A stretch of 19,076 nucleotides of DNA from an uncultured Prevotella sp. (GCA_900548195.1 URJQ01000054.1:1-19076); one strand, 5' to 3'. Counted from the first letter of the stretch, positions 1 through 8,435 are shown. A program made the numbers and translations. Notes: generated by a model not told the origin, from the sequence alone.

Positions 1-2
1 GA

Positions 3-224
3 CAAGACACTTATAACGGCGTAAATGAGGTATACACAATCTGTATCAACTATGAAAAAGAAAAAGACAAAACTGAAGCTAACGCTGAAAGCTTAAGAGT
101 ACTACTAAAATATAATATAATTACTCCTGAAAGTGCTGAAAAACTTGTTAATAACAAAAAATTAACCTTCACAGGTGCAAGTGATATTATTAATGATTAT
201 AGAAAGGAAACTCAAAATGATTGA
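3..224 (+). CDS. C-terminal fragment of an unrecognised protein (5' end outside the window)
   Basis: The frame beginning at base 3 is open from the window edge to a TGA at 222-224, giving 73 residues ending in KETQND. The stop overlaps the next start codon (ATG at 217) by 8 bases, as in tightly packed operons. The fragment is charged and rich in Lys, Glu and Asn, with no signal peptide, membrane segment or motif that I recognise. It is A/T-rich like the thioredoxin after it and unlike the rest of the window. The overlap and shared composition support a real co-transcribed gene rather than a chance frame. Low-G+C Firmicutes or phage origin is plausible but unproven. Confidence 0.55.
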   Translation, partial: QDTYNGVNEVYTICINYEKEKDKTEANAESLRVLLKYNIITPESAEKLVNNKKLTFTGASDIINDYRKETQND

Positions 225-645
225 ATATCTAAGTAATCAAGAATTAAACGATGTTTTAACAAACGACTTAACTATCGTTGACTTTTTTGCAAACTGGTGT
301 GGTCCCTGCAAAATGCTTGGTATGGAGCTTACCGAATTAGAAGGCATTAAAATTATCAAAGTAGATACTGACACTCACGCAGAATTAGCTCAAAGTCATG
401 GTGTAATGAGCATTCCCACAGTAGAAATCTACAAAAACAAAGAACTAGTAACTAAATTTATTGGTTTTAAAACTAAAGAAGAAAAAAACAAGAAACCCAA
501 AATATCCAATAACTATGAAGAAAATAATAATCGGCGCATTAGCCGCATTATGTACCCTGACCGCAGGGGCAAAAGATTACAAGTATCAGAGTGTAAGCGG
601 CGACCCAATGCACACACGCATCTACACTCTCGACAACGGACTTAA
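217..645 (+). CDS. Thioredoxin, 3' end replaced (chimeric reading frame)
   Basis: This is a thiol-disulfide oxidoreductase of the thioredoxin fold, probably cytoplasmic because no signal peptide is present. From the ATG at 217 it reads MIEYLSNQEL..., with the active site WCGPC at residues 27-31 and the cis-proline in SIPT at residue 67. The start at 217 is chosen over an upstream ATG at 175 because AAAGGA lies 8 bases before it and the fold begins here. Homology runs for about 89 residues, to ...FIGFKTKEE near base 483; the usual family length is about 100-105, so the last helix is missing. Beyond that point the frame stays open to a stop at 643-645 only by reading the signal-peptide region of the M16 gene in another frame, so this tail is not thioredoxin. 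The gene is certain as thioredoxin; its end is artificial or recombinant. Confidence 0.8.
   Translation: MIEYLSNQELNDVLTNDLTIVDFFANWCGPCKMLGMELTELEGIKIIKVDTDTHAELAQSHGVMSIPTVEIYKNKELVTKFIGFKTKEEKNKKPKISNNYEENNNRRISRIMYPDRRGKRLQVSECKRRPNAHTHLHSRQRT
470..500. other. Composition breakpoint: foreign or chimeric junction
   Basis: To the left, 150 of the first 480 bases are G or C (31%), the ribosome-binding site is strong, and the thioredoxin frame is intact. To the right, G+C rises to about half (59 of 120 bases in 541-660) and the sequence is continuous with Bacteroidales genes. The switch falls inside the thioredoxin's last helix, in an A-rich run (GAAGAAAAAAACAAG at 478-492) that could have provided short homology for joining. 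No transposase, att site or target duplication is visible. Confidence 0.6.
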
Positions 646-3415
646 AGTCTATCTATCCAAAAACACAGAAATGCCAAGAGTAACAGCATACATCGCCGTC
701 AACACAGGCCATAGAAATGACCCTGCTGACTGCACTGGACTTGCACACTATCTGGAGCATCTCATGTTCAAAGGCACCAAATCGTATGGCACAAGCGACT
801 ACACCGCAGAGAAACCATACCTCGATAAGATTCGTGACCTTTATGAGGAATACCGCACTCTCACCGATCCTAATGCCAGAAAGATAAAATATCACGAGAT
901 TGACTCTGTCTCACAATTGGCTGCCCGCTATAATATTCCAAACGAATACGACAAGATTATGGCAACCATAGGCAGTGAAAACAGCAATGCCTACACTTCT
1001 TTCGACGTCACATGCTATATGGAAGACGTACCTGCAAACGAGATAGAACGCTGGTTGAGACTACAATCTGACCGATTCCAGAATATGGTTATACGCGGTT
1101 TCCACACCGAACTCGAAGCCGTTTACGAAGAGAAAAACATGTCTCTCGCCAATGATGGAGAGAAAGCCTTCAATGCTCTCATGGCTAAACTCTACCCTTC
1201 TCACTCCTACGGTACACAGACTACCATCGGCACTCAGGAGCATCTGAAGAACCCTTCCATCGTAGAAATAGAGAAATACTTCAACAAATACTACCGTCCA
1301 AACAACGTTGCTATCTGCATGGCGGGCGATTTCGACTACGACAAGATGATCTCCACCATAGAGAAACACTTCGGAGCATGGCAGAAAGGCAATGATATCA
1401 CCCCTCGATATTTCCCTGCACAGACAGAAATTACTTCGGTAAGAGACACCACAGTCGTGGGACAAGAGCAGGAACTCGTGATTCTCGGATGGAGATTTGC
1501 CGGTGCTTCTTCGCAAGAGATAGACACTCTCAAGCTGATAAACAACGTATTATACAATGGTATGTGCGGTCTTATCGACATAGACCTCAACCAAAAGATG
1601 GCAGTGCTTGAGTCTAACAGCGAATGTATGATGCTCAAGGACTACACCACCTTCCTTATGGGAGCTAATCCAAAGGATGGTCAGACCCTCGAACAGGCTC
1701 GCGATGCCATGCTTTCCGTAATTGAAAAGCTGAAAAAAGGTGAATGGGACGAGGAACTTCTCACCAGTGCGATAAACAATATGAAGCGTAATCGTCTGGA
1801 AAGTCTTGAGGAAAACGAAGCTCGCGTCAACATGATGGTGGATGCTTTCATCAATGGACTGAACTGGAAAGACAACGTTGAAGCCATCGATCGTATGTCA
1901 AGAATCACTAAAGAGGACGTAATCGCATTCGCAAACCGCCACTTTAAGAACAACTTCGTATGCACTTACAAGCGTAAAGGCGAAGATTCCAACATCAAGA
2001 AGATTGAAAAGCCTATCATAACTCCTATCCCTTCAAATCGCGATATGGCTTCTCAATACCTCAAGAATCTATCAAAAGAGACTGTAGAACCTATCCATCC
2101 ACAGTTCGTGGACTTCGATAAAGACCTCACAAAGGCTGAGACAAAGAAGAAACTCCCTGTTCTTTACGTGCAGAACAAGGACAACTCGCTCTTCCAACTC
2201 GTCTTCAGATATACCTTCGGAGACCGTGCTGATGCGAAATATGGACTCATGAATGACTATGTTCCATTGCTCGGAACCAGCAAAATGAGCAACGAAGAGA
2301 TAAAGAAACAGTTCTACAAGCTCGCTTGTGACTATAAGATTAGCGTAAGACCTGACTTCACTACTATCTCAATCGTAGGCCTTCAGGAAAACATGACCGC
2401 AGCTCTTCGCCTCTTAGAGCACTTCATCTCTGATGCAAAAGCAGACAAAGAGCTCTATGGACAGTTGGTGGACAACATCCTAAAGGAGCGTTCTGAGGAC
2501 AAGCAGTCACAGAAAGCATGCTTCAATCACCTCTGGTCATACGCTCTTCACGGTGCAAAGAGCGATGCTACCAATCTTCTCTCTGAGCAAGAGCTTCGCA
2601 ATACCGATCCTAAAGTCTTCACCGACCTCCTCAAAGAGATACCTTCTTTCGAGCATACAGTGGTATATTACGGTCCTTTAAGTTTGAAAGAGCTCGATGC
2701 TGTCATAACTAAGAACCACAAGACTGCCAAGCATCTTGCCAAGGTTCCTGTAAATAAGGAGTGGAATTGGAACCTTACCACCAAGCCTGAGGTACTCATT
2801 GCTCCTTACGAAGCAAACAATATCTACCTCCGTATGTACAGCAACGAGGGCAAAAAGTCTGACATCAGCCGTTGTCCTATCATCGAACTCTTCAATGAAT
2901 ACTTTGGTGGAGGCATGAACAGTATCGTATTCCAGGAGCTTCGTGAGACTCGCGGACTCGCCTATAACGCCAATGCCATCTACAAATTCCCTATGCGCAA
3001 GCAGGACAGCGAATACTGGCAGGAGCATATCATCACGCAGAATGACAAGATGATGGACTGTATCAACACCTTCCGCCAGATTACTGACGACATGCCTTTG
3101 ACGGAATCTGCATTCAATGTGGCTAAGCAGAGCATCATAAAGAGCCTTGCCGCTACTCGCACCACTAAGTCTGGCATCATCAGCAGCTACATCAAATCAC
3201 AGCGTCTTGGCTTGAATAAGGATATCAACAATATCATATATGATGCTATGCAGGGCATTACCATGCAGGATATTCTCAACTTTGAGCAGCAGAATGTGAA
3301 GGGCAAGCCTCTCCATTACATCATTCTCGGCAACGAAAATGAGCTTGACATCAAGAGTCTTGAGAAGATTGCGCCAATCCGCCGCGTAAGCCTTGAGGAA
3401 GTATTCGGTTACTAA
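515..3415 (+). CDS. Secreted M16 family zinc metallopeptidase (insulinase/pitrilysin type)
   Basis: A 966-residue exported peptidase, expected to degrade peptides in the periplasm. Residues 1-19 (MKKIIIGALAALCTLTAGA) form a Sec signal peptide. The zinc motif HYLEH is at residues 78-82 (HxxEH: His78, Glu81, His82), and the distal glutamate lies in AVYEE (Glu205 or Glu206). The second half carries the matching non-catalytic domain with the Arg/Tyr pair in ETRGLAY (Arg813, Tyr817) that contacts substrate in this family. This gives the four-domain, single-chain layout of about 930-970 residues. The ATG at 515 is chosen because it starts the signal peptide; an upstream in-frame ATG at 461 would lie inside the foreign thioredoxin segment. 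Its native promoter is not in the window because of the junction just upstream. The substrate is unknown. A strong terminator follows at 3741. Confidence 0.93.
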   Translation: MKKIIIGALAALCTLTAGAKDYKYQSVSGDPMHTRIYTLDNGLKVYLSKNTEMPRVTAYIAVNTGHRNDPADCTGLAHYLEHLMFKGTKSYGTSDYTAEKPYLDKIRDLYEEYRTLTDPNARKIKYHEIDSVSQLAARYNIPNEYDKIMATIGSENSNAYTSFDVTCYMEDVPANEIERWLRLQSDRFQNMVIRGFHTELEAVYEEKNMSLANDGEKAFNALMAKLYPSHSYGTQTTIGTQEHLKNPSIVEIEKYFNKYYRPNNVAICMAGDFDYDKMISTIEKHFGAWQKGNDITPRYFPAQTEITSVRDTTVVGQEQELVILGWRFAGASSQEIDTLKLINNVLYNGMCGLIDIDLNQKMAVLESNSECMMLKDYTTFLMGANPKDGQTLEQARDAMLSVIEKLKKGEWDEELLTSAINNMKRNRLESLEENEARVNMMVDAFINGLNWKDNVEAIDRMSRITKEDVIAFANRHFKNNFVCTYKRKGEDSNIKKIEKPIITPIPSNRDMASQYLKNLSKETVEPIHPQFVDFDKDLTKAETKKKLPVLYVQNKDNSLFQLVFRYTFGDRADAKYGLMNDYVPLLGTSKMSNEEIKKQFYKLACDYKISVRPDFTTISIVGLQENMTAALRLLEHFISDAKADKELYGQLVDNILKERSEDKQSQKACFNHLWSYALHGAKSDATNLLSEQELRNTDPKVFTDLLKEIPSFEHTVVYYGPLSLKELDAVITKNHKTAKHLAKVPVNKEWNWNLTTKPEVLIAPYEANNIYLRMYSNEGKKSDISRCPIIELFNEYFGGGMNSIVFQELRETRGLAYNANAIYKFPMRKQDSEYWQEHIITQNDKMMDCINTFRQITDDMPLTESAFNVAKQSIIKSLAATRTTKSGIISSYIKSQRLGLNKDINNIIYDAMQGITMQDILNFEQQNVKGKPLHYIILGNENELDIKSLEKIAPIRRVSLEEVFGY

Positions 3416-3443
3416 TCCTCTGCAATAACTGGCATATAATCGC

Positions 3444-3725
3444 CTTTTACAGTTGAAAGAAACTGGCAATGTAATTGAAATCAGCTGTCTATACAATAGA
3501 AAATAGCTGTCTATATAATAGAAAACAATTGACAATGTAATTGAAATCAGCTGTCTATATAATAGAAAATAGCTGTCTATATAATAGAAAGCAATTGACA
3601 ATGTAATTGAAATCAGCTGTCTATATAATAGATAATAGCTGTCTATATAATAGAAAGCAATTGACAATATAATTGAAATTAGCTGTCTATACAATAGAGG
3701 AAAGCAGTTTCTTCAACTGTAAAAG
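3444..3725. repeat. 21/22-bp inverted repeat enclosing the 22-bp tandem array
   Basis: The left arm (3444-3465) begins CTTTTACAGTTGAAAG and ends AAACTG. The right arm (3705-3725) begins CAGTTTCTTCAACTG and ends TAAAAG. They are reverse complements except for one extra A in the left arm. The arms bracket the tandem array almost exactly, so the 282-bp block resembles a small mobile or structured element (MITE-like). I see no flanking target duplication and no transposase. Confidence 0.75.
3455..3696. repeat. Tandem array of eleven 22-bp units with a 66-bp higher-order period
   Basis: Eleven contiguous 22-base units run from 3455 to 3696. Each starts with GAAA or a close variant. Two unit types alternate in the order A-B-B: type A continues with CAATTGACAATGTAATT, type B with AGCTGTCTATATAATA after two variable bases. 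The A units recur every 66 bases (GRCAAT cores at 3465, 3531, 3597 and 3663). Type B contains the dyad CTAT-ATA-ATAG and type A the dyad CAATT...AATTG. A spacing of 22 bp is close to two helical turns, which would put every dyad on the same face of the DNA. There are no unique spacers, so this is not a CRISPR array. Confidence 0.9.
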
Positions 3726-3740
3726 CTGAATAATAGAAAC

Positions 3741-3785
3741 AAAAAAGACCCGCTTGAGCAATTATTTCTCAAGCGGGTCTTTTTT
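3741..3785. terminator. Strong bidirectional rho-independent terminator between the M16 gene and purL
   Basis: A perfect 18-bp inverted repeat: AAAAAAGACCCGCTTGAG (3741-3758), a 9-base loop, then the exact complement (3768-3785) ending in TTTTTT. The A-run on one side and the T-run on the other let it end transcripts from the + strand M16 gene and the - strand purL, which converge here. Confidence 0.95.
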
Positions 3786-3822
3786 GTATTATATCCTCAT
3801 AGCGAGGATTTCTATGTACGTT

Positions 3823-6800
3823 TTACTGCTTTTCTATCCAGAGACGAGCATTAACGAATGCCTCATGCCATGGAGTTACCTCGTCAGAGAAACGGCGAGA
3901 CTCTGGATAATAGCCACACTGCCAAGGGAACTGAGTACGCTCTGGGTGAGGCATAATAGCGAGATGACGGCCATCCTTGCTTGCAAGAGCAGCAACATTG
4001 TATGCAGAACCGTTAGGGTTTGCAGGGTATTCAGAGTGGTTGAACTTAGCCACTACATTGTACTCTGACTCTGCAAGAGGGAGATTAAACTTACCTTCTC
4101 CGTGAGCTACCCAGCATCCAATCTTCTGACCAGAGAGAGAACCGAACATCACGCTGTCATTCTGAGGAATGGTGAGTGAAACGAAGGCAGACTCAAACTT
4201 GTGAGAGTCATTGTGGAGCATTTCGGCATAGTCCTTAGCATTGCTTACTACGTGGTCATTATTGATAAGACCAAGCTCTACCATAAGCTGGCAACCGTTA
4301 CATACACCGAGTGAAAGTGTGTCCTTGCGAGCATAGAACTTGTCGAGTGCCTCCTTGGCTTTAGGGTTGAAGAGGAACGCACCAGCCCATCCCTTTGCGC
4401 TTCCGAGGACGTCAGAGTTGGAGAATCCGCCGCAGAATGCTACGAGATTGACCTCCTCCAGAGTCTCGCGACCAGTGATAAGGTCAGTCATTGTAACGTC
4501 CTTGACGTCAAATCCTGCCATATAGAATGCCCATGCCATCTCACGCTCAGAGTTAGTACCCTTCTCACGTATGATAGCAGCCATAGGACGCTTGCCCTCT
4601 GGGCGTGGAGTTCTGGTGAGCTTATCAGCCTTGAATGTCCATTCGAGAGGAATATTCTTATAGTTTGCGAAGCGCTCAGCAGCCTTACCATTGAATGACT
4701 GGCGACGATCGAGGAGGCAAGAAGTCTTATACCATGTATCGCGGAGGTCGTCAATGTCGAATACGAGAGTAAGTTCGCGGTTTGCAATCTCAGAGTTTGG
4801 CACCTGTGCATTGCTCTGATGACGCTTGATAGTGATGTTGCGCTCATCAGAAGGAGTACCGATTTTAGCATAGCCTACGCCAGCATCTTCGAGTATCTTC
4901 TTCACGCGTGGAGCGTCAGCGTCAGATACCTGGATGACGATACCAGGGTTTTCAGCGAACAATACCTTAATTATGTCATCACCATTGATTTTGTCGAGGT
5001 TGAGATTAAGACCGCCCTTAGTGTTAGCGAAGCACATTTCCAGGAGAGCAGTGATAAGACCACCGGCAGAGATATCGTGACCAGCGAGGATAAGACCTTC
5101 GTTGACGAGCTGCTGAACAGCGATGAAAGCATCGCGGAAGTACTCAGCATTCTTCACAGTAGGCACGTCGCTGCCCACCTTACCCTGGCTCTGAGCGAAG
5201 GCAGAACCGCCAAGCTGGAGCTGATCGAATGAGAAGTCGATATGATAGAGGCGTGAAGCCTTTACGTCCTTGATTACAGGAGATACCACTTTCTTGACAT
5301 CAGAGACCTCACCTCCAGCACTTACGATGACAGTACCAGGAGCGATAACCTTCTTTCCGTCAGGATATTTCTGTGTCATAGAGAGTGAATCCTTACCTGT
5401 AGGCACATTGATCTGGAGTTCGCAGCAGAAGTCTGAGAGAGCCTTTACAGCCTTATAGAGGCGTGCATCCTCACCTTCCTGAGCGCGACAAGGCCACATC
5501 CAGTTTGCAGAGAGGGAGATACTCTCCATTCCGTCTGCCATTGGAGCCCATACGAGGTTAGTCAAAGCCTCAGCAACAGAGAGCACTGAACCTGCCTCTG
5601 GGTCAGCAAGTGCAGCCTGTGGAGCATGTCCGAGGGATGTTGCGATACCCTTAGTTCCTGTATAATCGAGAGCTACAGCGCCGCAATCAGAGAGAGGCAA
5701 CTGCAATTCACCCTGACACTGCTGACGTGCTACGCGACCAGTCACACAGCGGTCAACCTTATTTGTCAACCAGTCCTTACAAGCTACAGCCTCCAACTGG
5801 AGCACCTGCTTGAGGTAATCAGTCACCTGATTGTTGAGAGTAGATTGCTGAGAGAGTCCTGAGAGGTCGTAAGATACTACGTCATACTTGCGCTCTACGG
5901 TCTTATCCTCCATGATAGTCTTAGGAGAAGAGCCGAACATCTGCTCTACAGCGAGGTCGAATGGACGTACGCCATCAGCCTGTTCGAATGCGAAGCGATG
6001 GTCTCCTGTAGTCTCACCTACGGTGTACATAGGAGCGCGCTCACGGTCTGCAATCTTCTTTACGTGCTCGATAGCAGCCTCGTCAATGAGCAGTCCCATA
6101 CGTTCCTGTGACTCATTAGCGATTATTTCCTTAGCGGAAAGGGTCTTGTCGCCGATAGGAAGCTTGTCCATGTGGATGAGTCCACCGCATTCCTCCACGA
6201 GTTCAGAGAGACAGTTGACGTGACCTGCACTGCCGTGGTCATGGATGGAAACGATAGGATTTGACTCTTCTTCACCGAGGGCACGCACTACATTGTATGC
6301 ACGCTTCTGCATTTCAGGATTAGCACGCTGCACTGCATTGAGCTCGATACCAGAAGAATAGCGACCAGTCTCAACAGAAGATACGGAACCGCCACCAAGT
6401 CCGATGCGGTAGTTGTCACCACCCATCACGACAACCTTGTTGCCTGGCTGTGGCTCTCCCTTGAGGCAATCGCGCTGAACGCCGTAGCCCACGCCGCCTG
6501 CAAGCATGATAACCTTGTCGTAAGCATAAACCTCAGAGTCCTTGGCATTCTGCTCCTTGTGCTCGAAAGTAAGTACCGAACCGCAGATCAGTGGCTGTCC
6601 AAACTTGTTTCCGAAGTCACTTGCACCGTTAGAAGCCTTGATAAGAATCTGCTCAGGAGTCTGGTAAAGCCATTCGCGCACAGGAATCAGCTTCTCCCAA
6701 GGCTGGCAATCCTTCTCGTTAGACCATGCTGGAGTGTTGGCAGGCACGTTTTCATTGACAGGGTCATTCACATTCTTACGTGGGTAAGAAGTCATATAGA

Positions 6801-7659
6801 CAGAAGTACCTGCGATAGGCCATGAACCTGTACCACCTCCCATACGGTCGCGGATTTCACCTCCGGTACCAGTAGAAGCTCCATTGAATGGCTCTACGGT
6901 AGTTGGGAAGTTGTGGGTCTCAGCTTTGAGCGAGATGACAGACTTTACTTTCTTTATCTGATAGAGGTCAGGCTGTGAGTGGTCTGCTGGGGCAAACTGC
7001 TCAATCTCTGGACCTGCAGAGAATGCTACGTTGTCCTTATAGGCAGAAAGTATCTTGTTAGGGTTCTCATTAGTAGTCTTCTTAATCATCTGGAAGAGTG
7101 AAGACTCCTTCTCTTCACCATCGATGATGAATGTGCCTCCGAAAATCTTGTGGCGGCAGTGCTCAGAGTTGATTTGCGCAAAACCGAAAATCTCAGAGTC
7201 AGTGAGTGGACGACCGAGCTGTCCTTCCACCTTGTGGAGGTAGTCGATTTCTTCCTTTGACAGCGCGAGACCTTCCTCTTCATTGTACTTTTCGAGGTTT
7301 TCCACGTGCTTGATAGGCTCTGGCTGGATATTGACTGTGAAGATATTCTGGTCAAGTCCGTTATACATACGCTGGAGCATTGGGTCATGCTCTGCATTTT
7401 CCGTAGCCACTGGGAAGTATTCCTCGATACGTGATATTCCTTGAAGCGCCATATTCTGAGTTATCTCCACGGCATTAGTGCTCCATGGGGTAATCATCTC
7501 ACGGCGTGGACCGATGAAAAATCCGTCCAAGGTCTCTGCATCCAGCAATGTAGCATTGCCGTAAAGCCAACAAAGTTCGTTGATCTCACTCTCATTGGGC
7601 TGATGGTTTATCTCAGTCGCAATGATGTTCTGTGTAGGGGTCTTGAAGAAAAGAACCAT
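3823..7659 (-). CDS. purL: Phosphoribosylformylglycinamidine synthase (large fused type)
   Basis: Catalyses the ATP- and glutamine-dependent conversion of FGAR to FGAM in de novo purine synthesis, in the cytoplasm. At 1278 residues it is the long single-chain form found in Bacteroidetes and Gammaproteobacteria, not the small PurL/PurQ/PurS complex. Early on it has the family signature GPRREMITPW and INSEHCRHK; in the middle the synthetase halves with NASDFGNKFGQPL-type and GHDISAGGL motifs (approximate reading). The C-terminal glutamine amidotransferase domain has its nucleophile in LGVCNGCQ (Cys1120) and the His/Glu pair in HPERTQFPW (His1238, Glu1240). After the GTGSWPIAG loop, about 20-25 residues (near DNA 6690-6780, rich in Asn, Pro and Val) look like an insertion. 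It appears monocistronic, with its own promoter at 7748-7778 and a terminator at 3741-3785. Confidence 0.97.
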   Translation of the reverse strand: MVLFFKTPTQNIIATEINHQPNESEINELCWLYGNATLLDAETLDGFFIGPRREMITPWSTNAVEITQNMALQGISRIEEYFPVATENAEHDPMLQRMYNGLDQNIFTVNIQPEPIKHVENLEKYNEEEGLALSKEEIDYLHKVEGQLGRPLTDSEIFGFAQINSEHCRHKIFGGTFIIDGEEKESSLFQMIKKTTNENPNKILSAYKDNVAFSAGPEIEQFAPADHSQPDLYQIKKVKSVISLKAETHNFPTTVEPFNGASTGTGGEIRDRMGGGTGSWPIAGTSVYMTSYPRKNVNDPVNENVPANTPAWSNEKDCQPWEKLIPVREWLYQTPEQILIKASNGASDFGNKFGQPLICGSVLTFEHKEQNAKDSEVYAYDKVIMLAGGVGYGVQRDCLKGEPQPGNKVVVMGGDNYRIGLGGGSVSSVETGRYSSGIELNAVQRANPEMQKRAYNVVRALGEEESNPIVSIHDHGSAGHVNCLSELVEECGGLIHMDKLPIGDKTLSAKEIIANESQERMGLLIDEAAIEHVKKIADRERAPMYTVGETTGDHRFAFEQADGVRPFDLAVEQMFGSSPKTIMEDKTVERKYDVVSYDLSGLSQQSTLNNQVTDYLKQVLQLEAVACKDWLTNKVDRCVTGRVARQQCQGELQLPLSDCGAVALDYTGTKGIATSLGHAPQAALADPEAGSVLSVAEALTNLVWAPMADGMESISLSANWMWPCRAQEGEDARLYKAVKALSDFCCELQINVPTGKDSLSMTQKYPDGKKVIAPGTVIVSAGGEVSDVKKVVSPVIKDVKASRLYHIDFSFDQLQLGGSAFAQSQGKVGSDVPTVKNAEYFRDAFIAVQQLVNEGLILAGHDISAGGLITALLEMCFANTKGGLNLNLDKINGDDIIKVLFAENPGIVIQVSDADAPRVKKILEDAGVGYAKIGTPSDERNITIKRHQSNAQVPNSEIANRELTLVFDIDDLRDTWYKTSCLLDRRQSFNGKAAERFANYKNIPLEWTFKADKLTRTPRPEGKRPMAAIIREKGTNSEREMAWAFYMAGFDVKDVTMTDLITGRETLEEVNLVAFCGGFSNSDVLGSAKGWAGAFLFNPKAKEALDKFYARKDTLSLGVCNGCQLMVELGLINNDHVVSNAKDYAEMLHNDSHKFESAFVSLTIPQNDSVMFGSLSGQKIGCWVAHGEGKFNLPLAESEYNVVAKFNHSEYPANPNGSAYNVAALASKDGRHLAIMPHPERTQFPWQCGYYPESRRFSDEVTPWHEAFVNARLWIEKQ

Positions 7660-7747
7660 AATTGATACTTGTTATAATGTGTTACTAAGTTACTTTCAGC
7701 CTTTAAGGTTGCCAATGTTTTTTCCTTGTTTTGGGGAAAATACGCTA

Positions 7748-7778
7748 CAAAGGTACTGCAAATCAATGACAATACAAA
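7748..7778 (-). promoter_or_regulatory. purL promoter, Bacteroidetes type
   Basis: Read on the minus strand, a -33 element TTTG (7775-7778) is followed by exactly 19 bases and then TACCTTTG (7748-7755), which fits the Bacteroidetes primary-sigma consensus TTTG-N19-TAnnTTTG. Transcription would start about 80 bases upstream of the purL ATG. No obvious riboswitch or purine box is visible in the short leader. Confidence 0.75.
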
Positions 7779-7779
7779 A

Positions 7780-8126
7780 TCTTTTCTTTAAAAAAGAAAT
7801 AATATATCTGATTTAATGACATTTTACTCATACCGAACTGCTTGGTGGTGGGCAGAAAATATCAATAGACAGAGAAATCATGTGGTTTTGCAATCTGGCA
7901 GTTTTGTGGCTTTGCCAAATGTAAAGCAGTCAAATAAACGACCAAACAACTAAGCGACGAAACAAAAATACGACAAAGAAAGAGCCTCTTGGGGTAGTTT
8001 TATGATCGTGTGTTTTTGTGCTTTGCAAAACACGAAACAACCTATCAGCCAGCAAAACAACAAGCCCGCAAAGCATCAAAACGACACAAAAGCGCAATAG
8101 GAAAAATGGAACAAAAAGTCAATCTC
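7780..8126. other. Intergenic region without a recognisable gene
   Basis: Part of the 776-bp gap between purL and the M23 gene, both on the minus strand. The short frames here have no Bacteroidetes-like features and no recognisable product. The sequence is A/T-rich, with C/A-rich stretches near 7930-7980 and 8030-8090. A weak 7-bp inverted repeat (GTGTTTT at 8010-8016, AAAACAC at 8027-8033) is the only structure I see. Confidence 0.5.
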
Positions 8127-8258
8127 AAAGCTATCATTTTGCGATTGCTAAGCTTTCACGTTGCAATAGCATAGCTTTTACCTCCTAATAACTATGCTTT
8201 TACCTCCTAATATCTATGCTTTTACAACGTAATATCTATGCTTTTGCAACGCCCTTAT
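8127..8258. repeat. Second 22-bp tandem array (about six units)
   Basis: Units of 22 bases at 8127, 8149, 8171, 8193, 8215 and 8237. The best three (8171-8236) share TATGCTTTTAC at the start and TAATATC at the end (the first has ATAGCTTTTAC and TAATAAC); the middle is CTCC in two copies and AACG in the third. The outer units are degenerate but keep the A/T-GCTTT and GCAA or CAACG blocks. The array sits between the purL promoter and the M23 terminator. No dyad like that of the first array is visible. Period and setting match the array at 3455-3696, though the sequence differs. Confidence 0.8.
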
Positions 8259-8360
8259 TTTCAGTAAGTTACAAGACCATATTCTCATCACTCCCCTACA
8301 ACGGAAAAATCGAACAATTTTCGCTCACGCTTTCCGCCTTTTCCACTAATTCCGACAGGA

Positions 8361-8401
8361 CAAAAAAAAGACCTGACAGAAACTCACGTCTCGATCAGGT
8401 C
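8361..8401 (-). terminator. Rho-independent terminator of the M23 peptidase gene
   Basis: As minus-strand RNA, a 14-bp stem (outer 7 bp GACCUGA/UCAGGUC, then one mismatch and two GU pairs) closes on a GUGA loop of the GNRA class and is followed by eight U residues (8362-8369). It lies 35 bases past the gene's stop codon. Confidence 0.88.
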
Positions 8402-8435
8402 GGAAATGTTATTTGATTATGAAAGGGGGAAACAA

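Noticed and set aside
175..216. Upstream ATG for thioredoxin
   Set aside because: The 14 extra residues do not belong to the thioredoxin fold and overlap the preceding gene; the ATG at 217 has the ribosome-binding site.
461..514. Upstream ATG for the M16 peptidase
   Set aside because: It would put 18 charged residues before a clean signal peptide and lies in the foreign segment.
3197..3694. Minus-strand frame of 165 codons with a hydrophobic 22-residue repeat
   Set aside because: It exists because the 66-bp super-period is divisible by three; it begins at TTG, has no convincing translation signals and runs 220 bases antisense through the conserved M16 gene.
3455..3696. CRISPR array
   Set aside because: The units are contiguous 22-bp repeats without unique spacers, and no cas gene is present.
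8010..8033. Terminator-like hairpin in the purL-M23 gap
   Set aside because: The stem is only 7 bp of A/T-rich sequence with no U-run and no gene ending nearby.
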